Source of the DNA: Salvelinus alpinus
Taxonomy: Eukaryota; Chordata; Actinopteri; Salmoniformes; Salmonidae
Length of the DNA stretch: 64,000 nt
Direction: 5' to 3'
Assembly: GCF_045679555.1 (NCBI RefSeq)
Contig: NC_092096.1
Span: 27,660,364 to 27,724,363, forward strand
A program made the translations under genes and the position numbers. Below the pieces are notes generated by a model that saw only the letters and a program-made list of their open reading frames with translations, made no database searches and was not told where the DNA came from. Shown here piece by piece: positions 1 through 12,847 of this stretch (position 1 is the stretch's first letter; every line of letters begins with the position of its first letter).

Positions 1-3000
1 CCAAGTTCCAGAGCATCGTGGAGAAGACTCCCAGTGAGTCTGCGTTGTTATTAACCTTTGTTTATGAGGAACATTTTATTGGCAATGGACTGACGTTTGG
101 ATCATTTCCCTGTTCCTTTACAAATCCATTTGACCGTTGACTGCCTAAAGGTCAGCATAGTATTCATTCATTTTTTAACGTGGTGTGCTCCTGGAACAGG
201 GTGTGCTCCTGGAACGTGGTGTGCTCCTGGGACCTAAATTAGGTGCCTGTACTACTTTATGGTATTAGGGAATGTTTGATTTGTGGTATGTACAGCATGT
301 GAAGCGTGGGTGTGATTTCTCTACATCATTAAATGAAAGATGTCAATCACTATTAAATGCCATACAAATTACTGTCCTAACTTCCTCAGGTGCGTTGGAC
401 CATACCACTGAGTGGATCAAGTCCTCTCTGGAGGAAGTGCTTTTCTCCATGCCAACCGTGGAGCAGCCCAACGGCCATGGGAAGGCGGGGAAAGCCCTGC
501 CAAGTCCCCTCCTGGTCTTCAACAGTGGATTCATCCGCATCCTCACCTGGGACTACCACAAGAGCCCACTGCCTGAGGTGGGTTGGAGTGTGTGTCAGTG
601 TCTTAGTACACAGACGGTTTCAAAATAATGATTTGCTTATTCAAGACATATCATGATTGCCATTGGATTACTTGACTTTTGTTATTAAGAAAAGGTGACA
701 TTCAGTGTGTTTGTCAAGTGACGAGGGTGTTGCTGAATGTTCACAGAGGAAATGTGTGTGTGTGTGTAAATAGAGGTAATGAGGATGTTGACAGGGGTTG
801 GTTTCTGTGTATTATACTTCTTGGTCTAATGAATTTGTGGTGTTTATTTGCATATAGACTATTACCTAGAGGGTTTCTTTGTGTGTCTTTAAATGTGTGT
901 GAATTCCATATGAATACAAGTGTCTGAAAGAAGGTACCATCTCTCTCAACCAACTTACAACCACAGGTCTATTAAATTACCATTTTCTAAAATCTAGTCT
1001 CCATGGGGTGAATCCTAACTTCCACTAATGTCAAATGTTCATTTAGTCATGCATTGATGTCAATGGGAGACTAAGTAAAAATGTCATTTAAGTTGATGAT
1101 TCGTCCCTATATGTGAAGGCCATTTGAGTCTCTGTGTGTGTGTGTGTGTTTAACACACTCAGACCCTGATGACAGACGAGGTGCGTCTGCGGGAGCTCCA
1201 GCGGAGGCTCCAGCTGCTAAAGGCCGTGGCCTCCGTGCTGCTCATTGTCTACAGTGCCATCGGAGGGCCCATCTCGGGGCTGCCCGCACTGGCCGAGCGC
1301 CTCAAGAGGATGGCCAGCGTGCTCCTGGAGGGCATGCACAGGCCGTAGGTTCTACATAACACACACAAACATACATTTCAATGTGAAAATTGAGACTGAC
1401 TTCCTCCACTCTGCAGGGACTTTAACCTGTCAGAGGCTCTGGGGAACGTCAGTGGTCAGATCTGCTGTGAGCTCAACAAGTCCCTGACTGAGAGGAACTA
1501 CCCAGCCTTGCCCCCAGAACTCCAGGTCACACTCAAGGGCCAGATCACCAGCATCACCCAGGAAAACAACCCTATCCGCAGTCTTGTGGGTAAGCAAAAC
1601 GACACCTGATGGCCTGACATGGCTCACTAACTATTTAATTTGATATATTTAATGCAATGTTCTCAGCCAAGCTCCAGTGCATTCGGAAAGTATTCAGACC
1701 CCTTGACTTTTTCCACATTTTGTTACGTTACAGCCTTATTCTAAAATTGATTAAATCGTTTTTTTTTTGCTCATCAATCTACACACTATACCCCAAAATG
1801 ACAAAACAGTTTAATAATTTTTTTTATTTTGTAAATTTATAACAAATAAAAAAAACGGAAATATCACATTTACATAAGTATTCAGACCCTTTACTCAGTA
1901 CTCTGAAGCACCTTTGGCAGCGATTACAGCCTTGAGTCTTCTTGGGTATGACACTACAAGCTTGGCACACCAGTATTTGGGGAGTTTATCCCATTCTTCT
2001 CTGCAGATCCTCATGAGCTCTGTCAGGTTGGATGGGGAGCGTCGCTGCACAGCTATTTTCAGGTCTCTAGAGAGGTTTGTTTGGGTTCAAGTCCGAGCTC
2101 TGGCTGGGCCACTCAAGGTCATTCAGAGACTTCACCCCAGTCTGAGGTCCTGAACATTCTGGAGCAGGTTTTCATCAAGGATCTCTCTGTACTTTGCGCC
2201 ATTCATCTTTCCCTTATCCTGACTAGTCTCACAGTCCCTGCTGCTGAAAAACATCCCCACAGCATGATGCTGCCACCACCATGCTTCACCGTAGGGATGG
2301 TGCCAGGTTTCCTCCTGACGTGACGCTTGGCATTCAGGCCAAAGAGTTCAATCTTGATTTCATCAGACCAGAGAATCTTGTTTCTCATGGTCTGAGAGTC
2401 CTTTAGGTGCCAGTTGGCAAACTCCAAGTGGGCTGTTATGTGCCTTTTACTGAGGAGTGGCTTCCGTCTGGCCACTCTAACATAAAGGCCTGATTGGTGG
2501 AGTGCTACAGAAGGTTGTCCTTCTGGAAGGTTCTCCTATCTCCACAGAGGAGCACTGTCAGAGTGAACATCGGGTTCTTGGTCACCTCCCTGACCAAGGC
2601 CCTTCTCCCCCGATTGCTCAGTTTGGCTGGGGCAGCCAGCTCTAGGAAGAGTCTTGGTGGTTCCAAACTTCTTCCATTTAAGAATGATGGAGGCCACTGT
2701 GTTCTTGGGGACCTTCAATGCTGCGGAAATGTTTTGGTACCCTTCCCCAGATCGGTGCCTTGACACAATCCTGTCTCGATGCTCTTCTGTCAATTCCTTC
2801 GACCTCATGGCTTGGTTTTTGCTCTGACGTGTAACAGTATAACTTTAAACCGTCCCCTCGCCCATACCCGGGCGCGAACCAGGGACCTTCTGCACATATC
2901 AACAACAGTCACCCACGAAGCATCGTTACCCATCGCTCCACAAAAGCCGCAGCCCTTGCAGAGCAAGGGGCAACACTACTTCTAGGTTTCAGAGCAAGTG

Positions 3001-4169
3001 ACGTAACTGATTGAAACGCTATTAGCGCGTACCCGCTAACTAGCTAGCCATTTCACATCCGTTACACTCACCCCCCTTTCAACCTCCTCCTTTTCCGCAG
3101 CAACCAGTGATCCGGGTCAACAGCATCAATGTAACAGTATAACTTTAGACCGTCCCCTCGCCCCGACACGGGCGCGAACCAGGGACCCTCTGCACACATC
3201 AACAACGGTCGCCCACGAAGCATCGTTACCCATCGCTCCACAAAGGCCACGGCTCTTGCAGAGCAAGGGGAAACACTACTTCTAGGTTTCAGAGCAAGTG
3301 ACGTAACTGATTGAAACGCTATTAGCGCGTACCCGCTAACTAGCTAGCCATTTCACATCCGTTACACATGCACTGTCAACTGTGGACCTTATATAGACAG
3401 GTGTGTGCCTTTCCAAATCATGTCCAATCAGTTGAATTTACCACAGGTGGACTCCAAGTTATAGAAACATCTCAAGGATGATCAATGGAAACAGGATGCA
3501 CCTGTGCTCAATTTCAAGTTTCATAGCAAAGGGTCTGAATACTTATTCAAATCAGGTATTTCTGTTTCTTTCCTTAATTTTTTGAAACCATTTACTATGA
3601 ACAGATCCTGCTGTCGTTCCTGCACATTTCTAAACCTGGTTTTTCGCTCAGTCATTATGGGGTATGTTTGTAGATCGATGAGGATTTAATATCAAATGTT
3701 ATCAATTTTAGAATGAGGCTGTAACGTAACAAAATGTGGATGAAGGGGTCTGAATACTTTCTGAATGGACTGTGTAATTGTACATTGTGTGAAATTTTGC
3801 TCCAGTTTATTGAATTGCTTGAATAGCTCACAATTGTCTCGTGCCTGTTTTTCTGATCACTTTGTTTGTTCTGTGCCTCTTCTCCGTTCCTCTCCAGAGG
3901 GAAGGGTCCAGCAGTACTTCCGGGTGCTCCTCGCCACGCCCAACTCTCACGTGAATCCGCCCCCGACGCCCGGAGGCCTGGCCCTGATCCAACCAGAGCT
4001 CACCTCCTTGGCGGTCACCTTCGTAAGCCTGGTCAACTTCAACAAGCAGGTCTACAGCCCCTTCTACATGATGATCCTCAAGACCCTGCTCTTCAGTAAC
4101 GAGGCGCCTCCACCGGCAGCCACCGCACCTCAGGACCCCAGCATACAGAACCCTGTGAACTCCAACTAG
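1..4169 (+). CDS. tcp11l2: TCP11-family protein, 3' part (tcp11l2-like)
   Basis: This is the 3' end of a gene of the T-complex protein 11 family; the 5' part lies before the window. Coding exons are 1-33, 390-577, 1163-1344, 1417-1589 and 3898-4169, all with GT-AG junctions. Phases close exactly and give 281 C-terminal residues ending in a TAG at 4167-4169. Recognisable family signatures are ALDHTTEWIK near the start of exon 2, LPETLMTD across the exon 2/3 junction, and PGGLALIQPEL followed by NFNKQVYSPFY in the last exon. TCP11-like proteins are helical and poorly characterised; TCP11 itself is linked to sperm function and cAMP signalling. I favour tcp11l2 over tcp11l1 because human TCP11L2 lies on 12q23, as APAF1 does, and APAF1 is downstream here. 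The family is secure and the paralogue is less so. Confidence 0.85.
1675..3772 (-). mobile_element. Tc1-like DNA transposon, decayed, with SINE-like insertion
   Basis: The ends are inverted: CAGTGCATTCGGAAAGTATT at the left, and GGGGTCTGAATACTTTCTGA followed by ATGGACTG at the right. The transposase reads on the minus strand in broken pieces. An N-terminal helix-turn-helix part lies near 2600-2810 (begins MRSKELTEEHRDRI). A catalytic-core part lies near 2203-2475 ([16 protein letters not shown]). Frameshifts and the internal insertion make it non-functional. It sits in the last intron of the tcp11l2-like gene. No clean TA duplication is left at the outer edges. Confidence 0.85.
2829..3366 (-). 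repeat. Two tandem tRNA-like SINE units inside the Tc1 element
   Basis: Two near-identical units of about 235 bp (2829-3066 and 3130-3366) in the same direction are separated by about 63 bp of pyrimidine-rich sequence. Read on the minus strand, each begins near GTAACGGATGTGAAATGG. Each carries an A-box-like TGGCTAGCTAGTTAGCGG and a B-box-like GGTTCGCGCCC, as expected of a tRNA-derived pol III promoter, and ends near TATACTGTTAC. I recognise it as a common salmonid interspersed repeat; the family name is not certain. The block interrupts the 5' region of the host Tc1 transposase, so it is younger than that element. Confidence 0.7.
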
Positions 4170-4855
4170 GACCGCCAACCCACCTACCGAGCTAGGAGCA
4201 ATACAAAGCTGGAGCTGACAACACCTTATTTGAAAAAGGGGCAAAGAAAGGAAAGACTTAGCAGCTAGCTAAATCCACCCCCCCCAGTGGTCGTTCTGAT
4301 TCCTTGATGCTGCAATCGCTCCCCTATCCCTAACCCTCCTTCCCTTAGGCTTTAGATGAAGTAGTATCACAGCTACGTTTTGCCTAGAACGTCGGGGTAC
4401 GTGTATTAGAGGTGCGTCAGGAAAATGACAACGAGCGATTGTGGTGCACGTCCAAGCTTTGACTAATCCACCTCCTCCCACTGTCGTGTATTGCGACATC
4501 TGCTTTGTGACACCTGACCTGATCTGTTAGATTTTGTGTAGATTCATACCTAAAAACTGACCCTAGTGTTTTGTGTGAGGAACCTTTCCCAAGGTCCTTT
4601 TTAGTTAGATTCGGGTACGTTGTGAATCTGCGTTCGCATGGAAGGGAGTGCTCGACATCCATTCTCCTGTTGTTATTTTGGAGGGTGTCATCGGAAAAGG
4701 GTAGAATGTTCATGAAGTGCTACTGTTACAAAGAACATTTATACACATTTCATAGACTTTATGACAAAAGGGAAAGGCCTATATATTTATAATCATGTCG
4801 CCCATTTTTATAACATCACATTTCATATGCTTTATGCTGTGCAGAGCGTAGGTTA

Positions 4856-4861
4856 AATAAA
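4856..4861 (+). terminator. Candidate polyadenylation signal of the tcp11l2-like gene
   Basis: An AATAAA lies about 690 bp after the TAG stop, in an AT-rich stretch, and would give a 3' UTR of about 0.7 kb. A second AATAAA at 5582-5587 could give a longer transcript. This is based on the motif only. Confidence 0.4.
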
Positions 4862-7052
4862 GTTGATCTATAACTGTTTGTTACACGTTGACAAATCCAG
4901 AACACAAAATGCTATATTATTCATGCCATTAGCCTATTCATTGAAGTGCCACCATTTGAATAGAAATATAAAAAGTTGGTTTTTAACTTATGTCGGCTTG
5001 TGATAATTCGCCATTAAACTGGTTAGGGCTAGGGAAATGTCATCTTGAATGAAAACAAAAGACTTGTTTTAATTGTTGCTTTCCAACATGTCGAAGACAT
5101 GTTTAAATCACTTGAGCTAAATTAGTAGACTTAATTAATATATAACTTTTTAGGGGGGGGACTGATTAATTGATATGGTTATGGAATCACTAATCCTGAT
5201 GGATTCTGACCTTTTGGAGATAAATATAATGCATGTTTTATTTAGTGTTAACATTCGTTGGAAAATGTTTTGTATGTTAGCCCTTGCATAGTATTCAGTA
5301 ATTTTGTTGGGTTGTTTGAATGTGACTTAATGGAGATTTTTGTTTTGTTATTTGTGTCAGTACATTTATTAAGTCGCTTGCTTTATATCTTCAAGGTACC
5401 AGTATTAGTTGTCCTTCTATAACCTATATTTCCCTAAAAGCTATCCAACAGCTGTACATTTCTGGACATTTTATGTAATATCTATCTTTGGTTTAGAACT
5501 CGTCATTAGAGGTGCTGAAGATGTGTTGAAATGTCTAAAACTTATAAACATTGTATGTTGTTAGCTTTTAAAATTAACTTGAATAAATACATTTTTATCT
5601 TCTCATGTAATGCAGCTATAATACAATAAACTCTCATGCAGTACCTAATTATTTGTCTAGCAGTGACCTGTGTGTTTATTGAAAATAGTTGTCTATGTAA
5701 CAGTACTCTTCTTGCATTGTGTACAATCAATCATCGACACGAACTCCCAACTTGTAGCACCAGTCATGGAGCTTTATTCTGATAGGAACAGCACAGAATT
5801 GCACGTCATGCAATGCACGGCTCACCAACTCTGCACTCACGCACTGTACAAAATATACGAACCCCCCCACCAGACACAGTAAGTTGCTAGCTAGTATTAG
5901 CGGGAATTCTCTACAACAAAAATGCACAACAAATATTCACCATAAAACGCTGCATCTTATGTGTGATGTTCGAATAACATTTACAAACAAATTGATATAA
6001 ATTGTACATTGAAATCATCACTTGGGAGTATAAAAATCCATTTTGACGTACAGTGCTTTGCAACCAACAACTGACCGCTGGTTTGGTGCTTGTTCACTTG
6101 GACGATTCTAACTGAAACATCCTCCCTCGTAAGCAAGCTACGCAAACCAGCCAATAAGATGCCATGTTGAGTAGGTGAAGACAAGACAAAACTAAAACCA
6201 AAAACCCATTGGCTTAACAATAAAGTGGCAAGGGGAATCACCAATAGAACCCTGTTACATCTACATACAGACACATCAATCAAAGACAGTTGTAATACCT
6301 GCAAAGGGCATAGATTGTATAGATTACAATCGGACAAGGAATGTAACTAGAAGGAACATTCCTTGCTGTTAGATTACAGAAGAACTCCAGTGACCTGACA
6401 AATCAGCTGCTGTCAGGTCCTGTACCCTCTCTGCTGCAGTGACTGAGGGCACTGTTTTGAAGCCATCTCTCCTCCATCTTGGCCGCCCCCCCCCTTTTAA
6501 TGCATACTTTTTAAATTATATGTGAGCTAAATATAAAAACCATTTCCTTAAAGTGTATTTTTTTGTTGTTTTAAAGTTCTAATATTACTGTCCCCACTAC
6601 AACAAAAAAATAATGTAGAATTCCATTCATTCCTATCCTATGGAGGACTGCTCCTTCTGGGGAGGGCCAATATGACTGACCTGTGGCTTCAAAAGCCTCT
6701 CAGTGGCCAATTCACATAATGCAGTCCAGGGATTGTATACATCACTGGTGAGTACTTGCGTTTCCAAGCAACGCGTCCCTCCTGAAACAGGCTATGAGGA
6801 AATAATGGTAGCTAAAGGTACAGCAAGTTATGTTTCTTATCTATTAATATGAATTAACAATTATTTAGGTATTCTCCAAATTATGACAAATTCAAGTAGT
6901 ATTTTCGTTTAATTTTATATAATTTTTAGAGCTCACTTGTCAAACAAAGTTCCAACTTCCATTGCTTCCTGGCTAGCTAATGTTAGCTAGCTACGTTAGT
7001 TAGTACAGAGCATTGCTGTAAAGACTGCGCATTGCCGTTCAAGGTGGGAGCT

Positions 7053-7254
7053 ACCCACTGGGTAAAAACTGGTTGAATAAACGTTGTTTCCACGTCTTTT
7101 TATTGAAATTTTTTATGTGATGCCGTTTAATTAACCTAAATCCAATGACATGGTGACATTTTTTGTTGATTTCACGTTCCATTCACGTTAGTTGACAACT
7201 CAACCAAATGTAAATCAAAACCAGACGTTGAACTGACGTCTGTGCCCATGTGGG
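7053..7254. mobile_element. Short MITE-like repeat with inverted ends
   Basis: The left end CCCACTGGGTAAAAACTGGT pairs imperfectly with the right end, which reads CTGTGCCCATGTGGG. Internal segments such as CAACGT/ACGTTG-type motifs are typical of a fold-back repeat. It is about 200 bp with no coding capacity. It lies just upstream of the CCDC87-like gene and may overlap its promoter. Confidence 0.5.
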
Positions 7255-7519
7255 TGGCTAGATATTTGGTTTACAAAGTTACCATAAATGAAAAATGACA
7301 GCCTGAAAATCTGAATCATAACAGGCAGCGGGTACAGAAATGCATATCTTTGTGTGCACTGTGCATCATGTAGCTACTGTATGTGTATGAACCAAGAGAG
7401 GTCTGAACCTGGACCCAGGTGAGCATGCATGTCCAAAAGTGTCATGTCATATCCTGAAACCAGAGAGTTGCTCATTCAAGCTCTTCAGACCAGTGTATAC
7501 CAAGGCTTCTTTGCTGTCT

Positions 7520-10500
7520 ATGTCAAACAGTGAGGGGATGAGCGGTGGCAAAATGAAAGTGGTGGGCCGCCTCTCCCGAGCGGCGGAGGCCAAACGACGG
7601 GTGACAGACGACCAGGACATGCTGACCTCCATGACACAGATGGTGGCCTGCACCCAGGACATCCAGCAGAGATACCACAGCATCCTGGGGCCACTGTCCC
7701 TCTTCTTCCAGTCCAAACCCGAGGGAGAGAAGAGGGCAGGTGTGTGGGGATCTAAAGCTGTTTGAGGGAAGACAGCCTGGTGCCTTGTTGTTGATCCGTG
7801 ATTGTTGCATGAGGCCTTTGAGTTATTTGAATCAACAAAAGGATGTGTAGATAGTTTTACCCACCCAAATTCTAAAGTCTAGGCCTATTCATTTACAGGG
7901 CTGACCTGAAAATACAAACAGGGTGTCGATCTACACAGTTTATTTTCTCTATCCACATGCCCCACACCTCTTTTATGATGCCAAAACAAAATATGTTTAT
8001 CGTTTTTTTGAATGGAGGTGATACAGGAGAATGAAAGGTATGTACACACGTCCTGGGTGTGTTGTTCCTCCCAGACAGGGTCCAGGAGGAGAGGCCAGTG
8101 TCCCCGTCGGTGTCAGAGGGCGTGAAGACCAACCCCACCTCCCTGGCCGACATGTGTCAGCAGCTGCAGTACAGGATCCAGGAGCATTCCGTGCTCCACT
8201 CCACCCCTGTGGAGGATCAGCAAGCTCTGGTGAGCCACTCCATTAGGAGACACTATACACTCTCCTAAGCATCTACTAAATGGATGGATGGTTGGATAGA
8301 TAGATGGATGGAACACTGACACACACACACAGCCCCCACCCACCCAAAACACTCTGTGACTCCCCCCCCCCCAAGGTGGCGGTGATGACATCAGAGCTGG
8401 GCCTGATCTGGCAGGACCTGAAGGGGCTGATGGACGAGCCCACGCTGAACCAGGAGGAGAACATGCAGCTGCAGGCGGAGACGTGCCAGGAGGTGCTCCG
8501 CATCTGCCAGGAGCTCTACCTCAACTATCTCCACCTGCTGGACAGGCTGAGGCGCCGCGCCGTCTTCAGTGACCAGGCCAACCGCAGCCGCCTGGGGGCC
8601 CAGATGTCCATAGACTGCACCAGCCTGTGAGTGAGGTTTCCCCGAGCTCCATTATTTCCTAGGGGGGATCAAAGGTCCTCAAATCAACATCTCTAGCTTC
8701 TTTAAACCAATATTTACAAATTCTTATAGTCAAACCTGCATGCTAAGCTCGTTACTTGAATTATCGATCATCCACCTTTTGTCGATAAGTGCAAACTCAC
8801 CAAGCAGCTGTAAATACAATTGGTTGTTGTTATTGTTCTCCTTATTGCTAACGGTTATTCTTTCTCTGCAGTTTAAACGTCCACTCGATCAGACGCAGCG
8901 TAGCGGCAGGGATCAAGGCTACGCGGAGAGCCCGGCTGAGCGCTGAGAGACCCAGAGCTGCCGGACGCGACCTGAAGGGGGCGATGGAGACACACACAGC
9001 GCTGCCATGCAAACTGGACTTTGGTCTGACTCTGCAGACCAAGGCTGGCTGCAAGAAGAGTGGTGCCATCAGGCAGGGCAAAAACCCTATGGAGAGGGAC
9101 CTCCGAGAGGTGAGAGACAGAGAAAGAGAGAGGGATAGAGAGAGTGTGTGTGTGTATGGGTTTGTGTGTGTGTGTGTGTCTGTCTGTGTGTATGCGGTAC
9201 CTACATCTTTCTGTGTGGGTGTGTGTGTCTCCATGCGTGTGAATGTGTGTGTACACTTGCTTCTCTGCTGTTTTGGTGTGTGTGTGTCTGTGGTAAAGCT
9301 ACAGGGAGCTGAGATGTTCCCTTCTCCCTGTCTGTCTGTCTGTCAGATGACTGAGAAGATGGGGGACATGGACCTGGAGCAGGTCTATGACCTGATGCCC
9401 TGCCACCTGGAGCTGATCACCAACAAAGGCTTGCTATCTCTCTTGCTCTTTTCTCTCTATTGCTCTGTCGCTTTCTCTGTCTCTCTCTCTGTCTCTATCT
9501 CGCTCGCTTTCTCTCTCTTTCTCTCACACAGACGGGCACACACACACATAGTCAAGTACACTTGTGACAATGACAAACAATTTTTTGTTAGTACTAGTAG
9601 TAGTGATATGTGTGTGTGTTTAGATGCAGCGCGGGCCAGCTTGGCCAATGTTTCACAGTCAGATGAGGAACCCAGCATGTATTACCATGGCTACACCAGA
9701 CTAAAGGTATTGGTATAGTTCCACTATACTATACACATCATACACTATTCACACCCACTCAAACTGGTCCCTGAAGACATGCATACAGGATGGTTATTAT
9801 TTACAAGTCATAACTTATTTGGTTCTTTTTATGAGTAATATTTTATGGAGTTATTTTTGTGAGCACCCAGGGGTGTAGTTCCATGCCAGACCTGCAGAGG
9901 GAGACTCTCCTGGAGGAGCTGGAGATGGAGGCCCTGCCTGCCAGACCCAAGTCCCCCCTGGTGCTGCTGGCCACTGGGCCCTGCTCCAGCATCGAGAAGC
10001 CCATTGACCCTGCCCACGACCTCAGGAGGTGTGTGTGGGAGAGAGTGTGTATTTTTGTGCTTGGGTGTGTGTATTTTGTGCGTGTGTGTGTGCATGTTTG
10101 TTCTTATGTGTGTGTATGTGTCTAGGTTGCTACAGGACAGAGTGATTGTGGATCAGGCTGTGACAGACTCTGACACAGACCTCCCTCCTCTGATCAAGGC
10201 CCTGGCGTGGAGAAGTTCCACCAAACTACAACAGCTCACACACACTCTGCAGGTAGGGAACACAACTCTGCAGGTAGGGAATACACTCTGTAGGTAGGGA
10301 ACACACTCTGTAGGTAGGGAACATACTCTGTAGGTAGGGAACACACTCTGCAGGTAGGGAATACATTCTGTAGGTAGGGAACACACTCTGTAGGTAGGGA
10401 ACACACTCTGTAGGTAGGGAACACACTCTGTAGGTAGGGAACACACTCTGTAGGTAGGGAACACACTCTGCAGGTAGGGAACACACTCTGCAGGTAGGGA

Positions 10501-12781
10501 ACACACTCTGCAGGTAGGGAACACACTCTGCAGGTAGGGAATACACTCTGTAGGTAGGGAACACACTCTGTAGGTAGGGAACACACTCTGTAGGTAGGGA
10601 ACACACTCTGCAGGTAGGGAACACACTCTGCAGGTAGGGAACACACTCTGCAGGTAGGGAACACACTCTGCAGGTAGGGAACACACTCTGCAGGTAGGGA
10701 ACATACTCTGCAGGTAGGGAACACACTCTGTAGGTAGGGAACACACTGTAGGTAGGGAACATACTCTGTAGGTAGGGAACACACTCTGCAGGTAGGGAAC
10801 ACACGCTGCAGGTAGGGAACACACTCTGTAGGTAGGGAACACACGCTGCAGGTAGGGAACACACTCTGTAGGTAGGGAACACACTCTGCAGGTAGGGAAC
10901 ACACTCTGCAGGTAGGGAACATACTCTGCAGGTAGGGAACACACTCTGCAGGTAGGGAACACACTCTGCAGGTAGGGAACACACTCTGCAGGTAGGGAAC
11001 ACACTCTAGGTAGGGAACACACGCTGTAGGTAGGGAACACACTCTGCAGGTAGGGAACACACGCTGCAGGTAGGGAACACACTCTGCAGGTAGGGAACAT
11101 ACTCTGTAGGTAGGGAACACACTCTGCAGGTAGGGAACACACGCTGCAGGTAGGGAACACACTCTGTAGGTAGGGAACACACTCTGCAGGTAGGGAACAC
11201 ACTCTGCAGGTAGGGAACATACTCTGCAGGTAGGGAACATACTCTGTAGGTAGGGAACACACTCTGTAGGTAGGGAACACACTGTAGGTAGGGAACACAC
11301 TCTGTAGGTAGGGAACACACGCTGCAGGTAGGGAACACACTCTGTAGGTAGGGAACACACTCTGTAGGTAGGGAACACACTGTAGGTAGGGAACACACTG
11401 TAGGTAGGGAACACACTCTGCAGGTAGGGAACACACTCTGCAGGTAGGGAACACACTGTAGGTAGGGAACACACTCTGCAGGTAGGGAACACACTCTATA
11501 GGTAGGGAACACACTCTGTAGGTAGGGAACACACTCTGCAGGCAGGGAATACACTCTGCAGGCAGGGAATACACTCTGCAGGCATGGAACACACTCTGCA
11601 GGTAGAAAACACACACCTCTGCATTTGTACAAATAGCACCATGCAATGCTAAAGTGGGTTAACCATGCTGCCTGGTCTGTCATTGACTTTTGACTATGCA
11701 ACTTGCATAATTACACTTCTTATCATATCGTAATTGGACTTATGTTTTACCATATGGTTTGATGTTGGATGTCTTTATGCTACACTCAAATTGCCATTCG
11801 GGGACAATAAAGTGAACTGAACTTGCACACACACTCACACACACAAACACATGCACACACATTCTCTCACCATAGTATACTTCCTATATAGCCCCCCATC
11901 TATTCTTGTCCAATCCTAGAAACAGGAAGAGGAGGGGGAGAAGAGGGAGAGGTACAGGGTGCCAGTGGAGGAACCGGAGCACCCCCAGGGAGCTGTGGAG
12001 AACGTAGCCCTGTCCCACGGCTCTCTAGCGCGCACAGCCGCCGCCCGCGTCTCAGACAGGGTTCTCCGCGACACCATCAACATCCACACGTACCCACCCG
12101 TCTACAACAACCTCACCAAAGAGGTGGGTCACAGAGGAGGCGGAGGATAGACATGTTATTATTACTACTCAGTGTGTGATGATGGTACTGTTATACTGTT
12201 ACTATCATTATGACCTCATCATGGTGGTCTGGCTCTCTCTCGCTCTCTCTCTCTCTCCTGTTCTCTCTCTTTTTCTCTAAACAGCTTGACCTCTCCTCAG
12301 TGCAATGGCTGGATCGTAACCTGTTTGCCGGGGAAGAAATAAAGGAAGTCTATAAGGAGTTATCCAAAAGTAAATCTACACAGTATCTCAACTTCGATGA
12401 GGTGAGATATACTCTTTTACATTGCCTGTTGAATTTATTTAATTCAGGAAAAATCCGTTCTTGAATTGGCAATTGTTGATCCAGAATTTCAATGAATCTC
12501 TTGAATATCAATAGAATTGACTCCCAAATGATCTGTTCCTTTCCCCTATAGGACCCCATGATAGAGCCAGCCCTGACCAACATCAGATGGAGTCTGAAGA
12601 AGAAGAACCACCAGAGGTTCATCAACCCACAGCTGAAGAGACAAAACACCAACGACATGTCCCACAGGTACTGTACCCTACATCCCACTTGACTCAACAC
12701 CTGAACTCCACTTTAACACGCTCTCTCTCATAATACAACACATTTTCTCACAGAGAGCACCAGCTCTCCCAAGGTAACTCA

Positions 12782-12847
<66 letters not shown>

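Larger units (their letters stand above)
4170..7519. other. Intergenic region between the tcp11l2-like and CCDC87-like genes
   Basis: No gene is supported here. It holds the probable tcp11l2-like 3' UTR (to about 4.9 kb) and then AT-rich DNA. Around 5700-6340, read on the minus strand, a retroelement-like stretch carries AATAAAGCTCCATGAC and could be a decayed LTR, but I could not define TG...CA ends. Around 6480-6760 there is a sequence I associate with dispersed salmonid repeats. A small MITE lies at 7053-7254. The promoter of the next gene must lie near 7.0-7.5 kb, but no TATA box or CpG island is evident. Confidence 0.6.

Noticed and set aside
5660-6340. Solo LTR on the minus strand
   Set aside because: A polyadenylation-like AATAAA and G-rich stretch are suggestive, but I could not find matching TG...CA ends or a target duplication.
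10153-11646. 497-codon minus-strand ORF of CRVCSLPAECVPYLQ-type repeats
   Set aside because: It is the translation of the 20-bp minisatellite; the repeat is stop-free and no gene signature flanks it.
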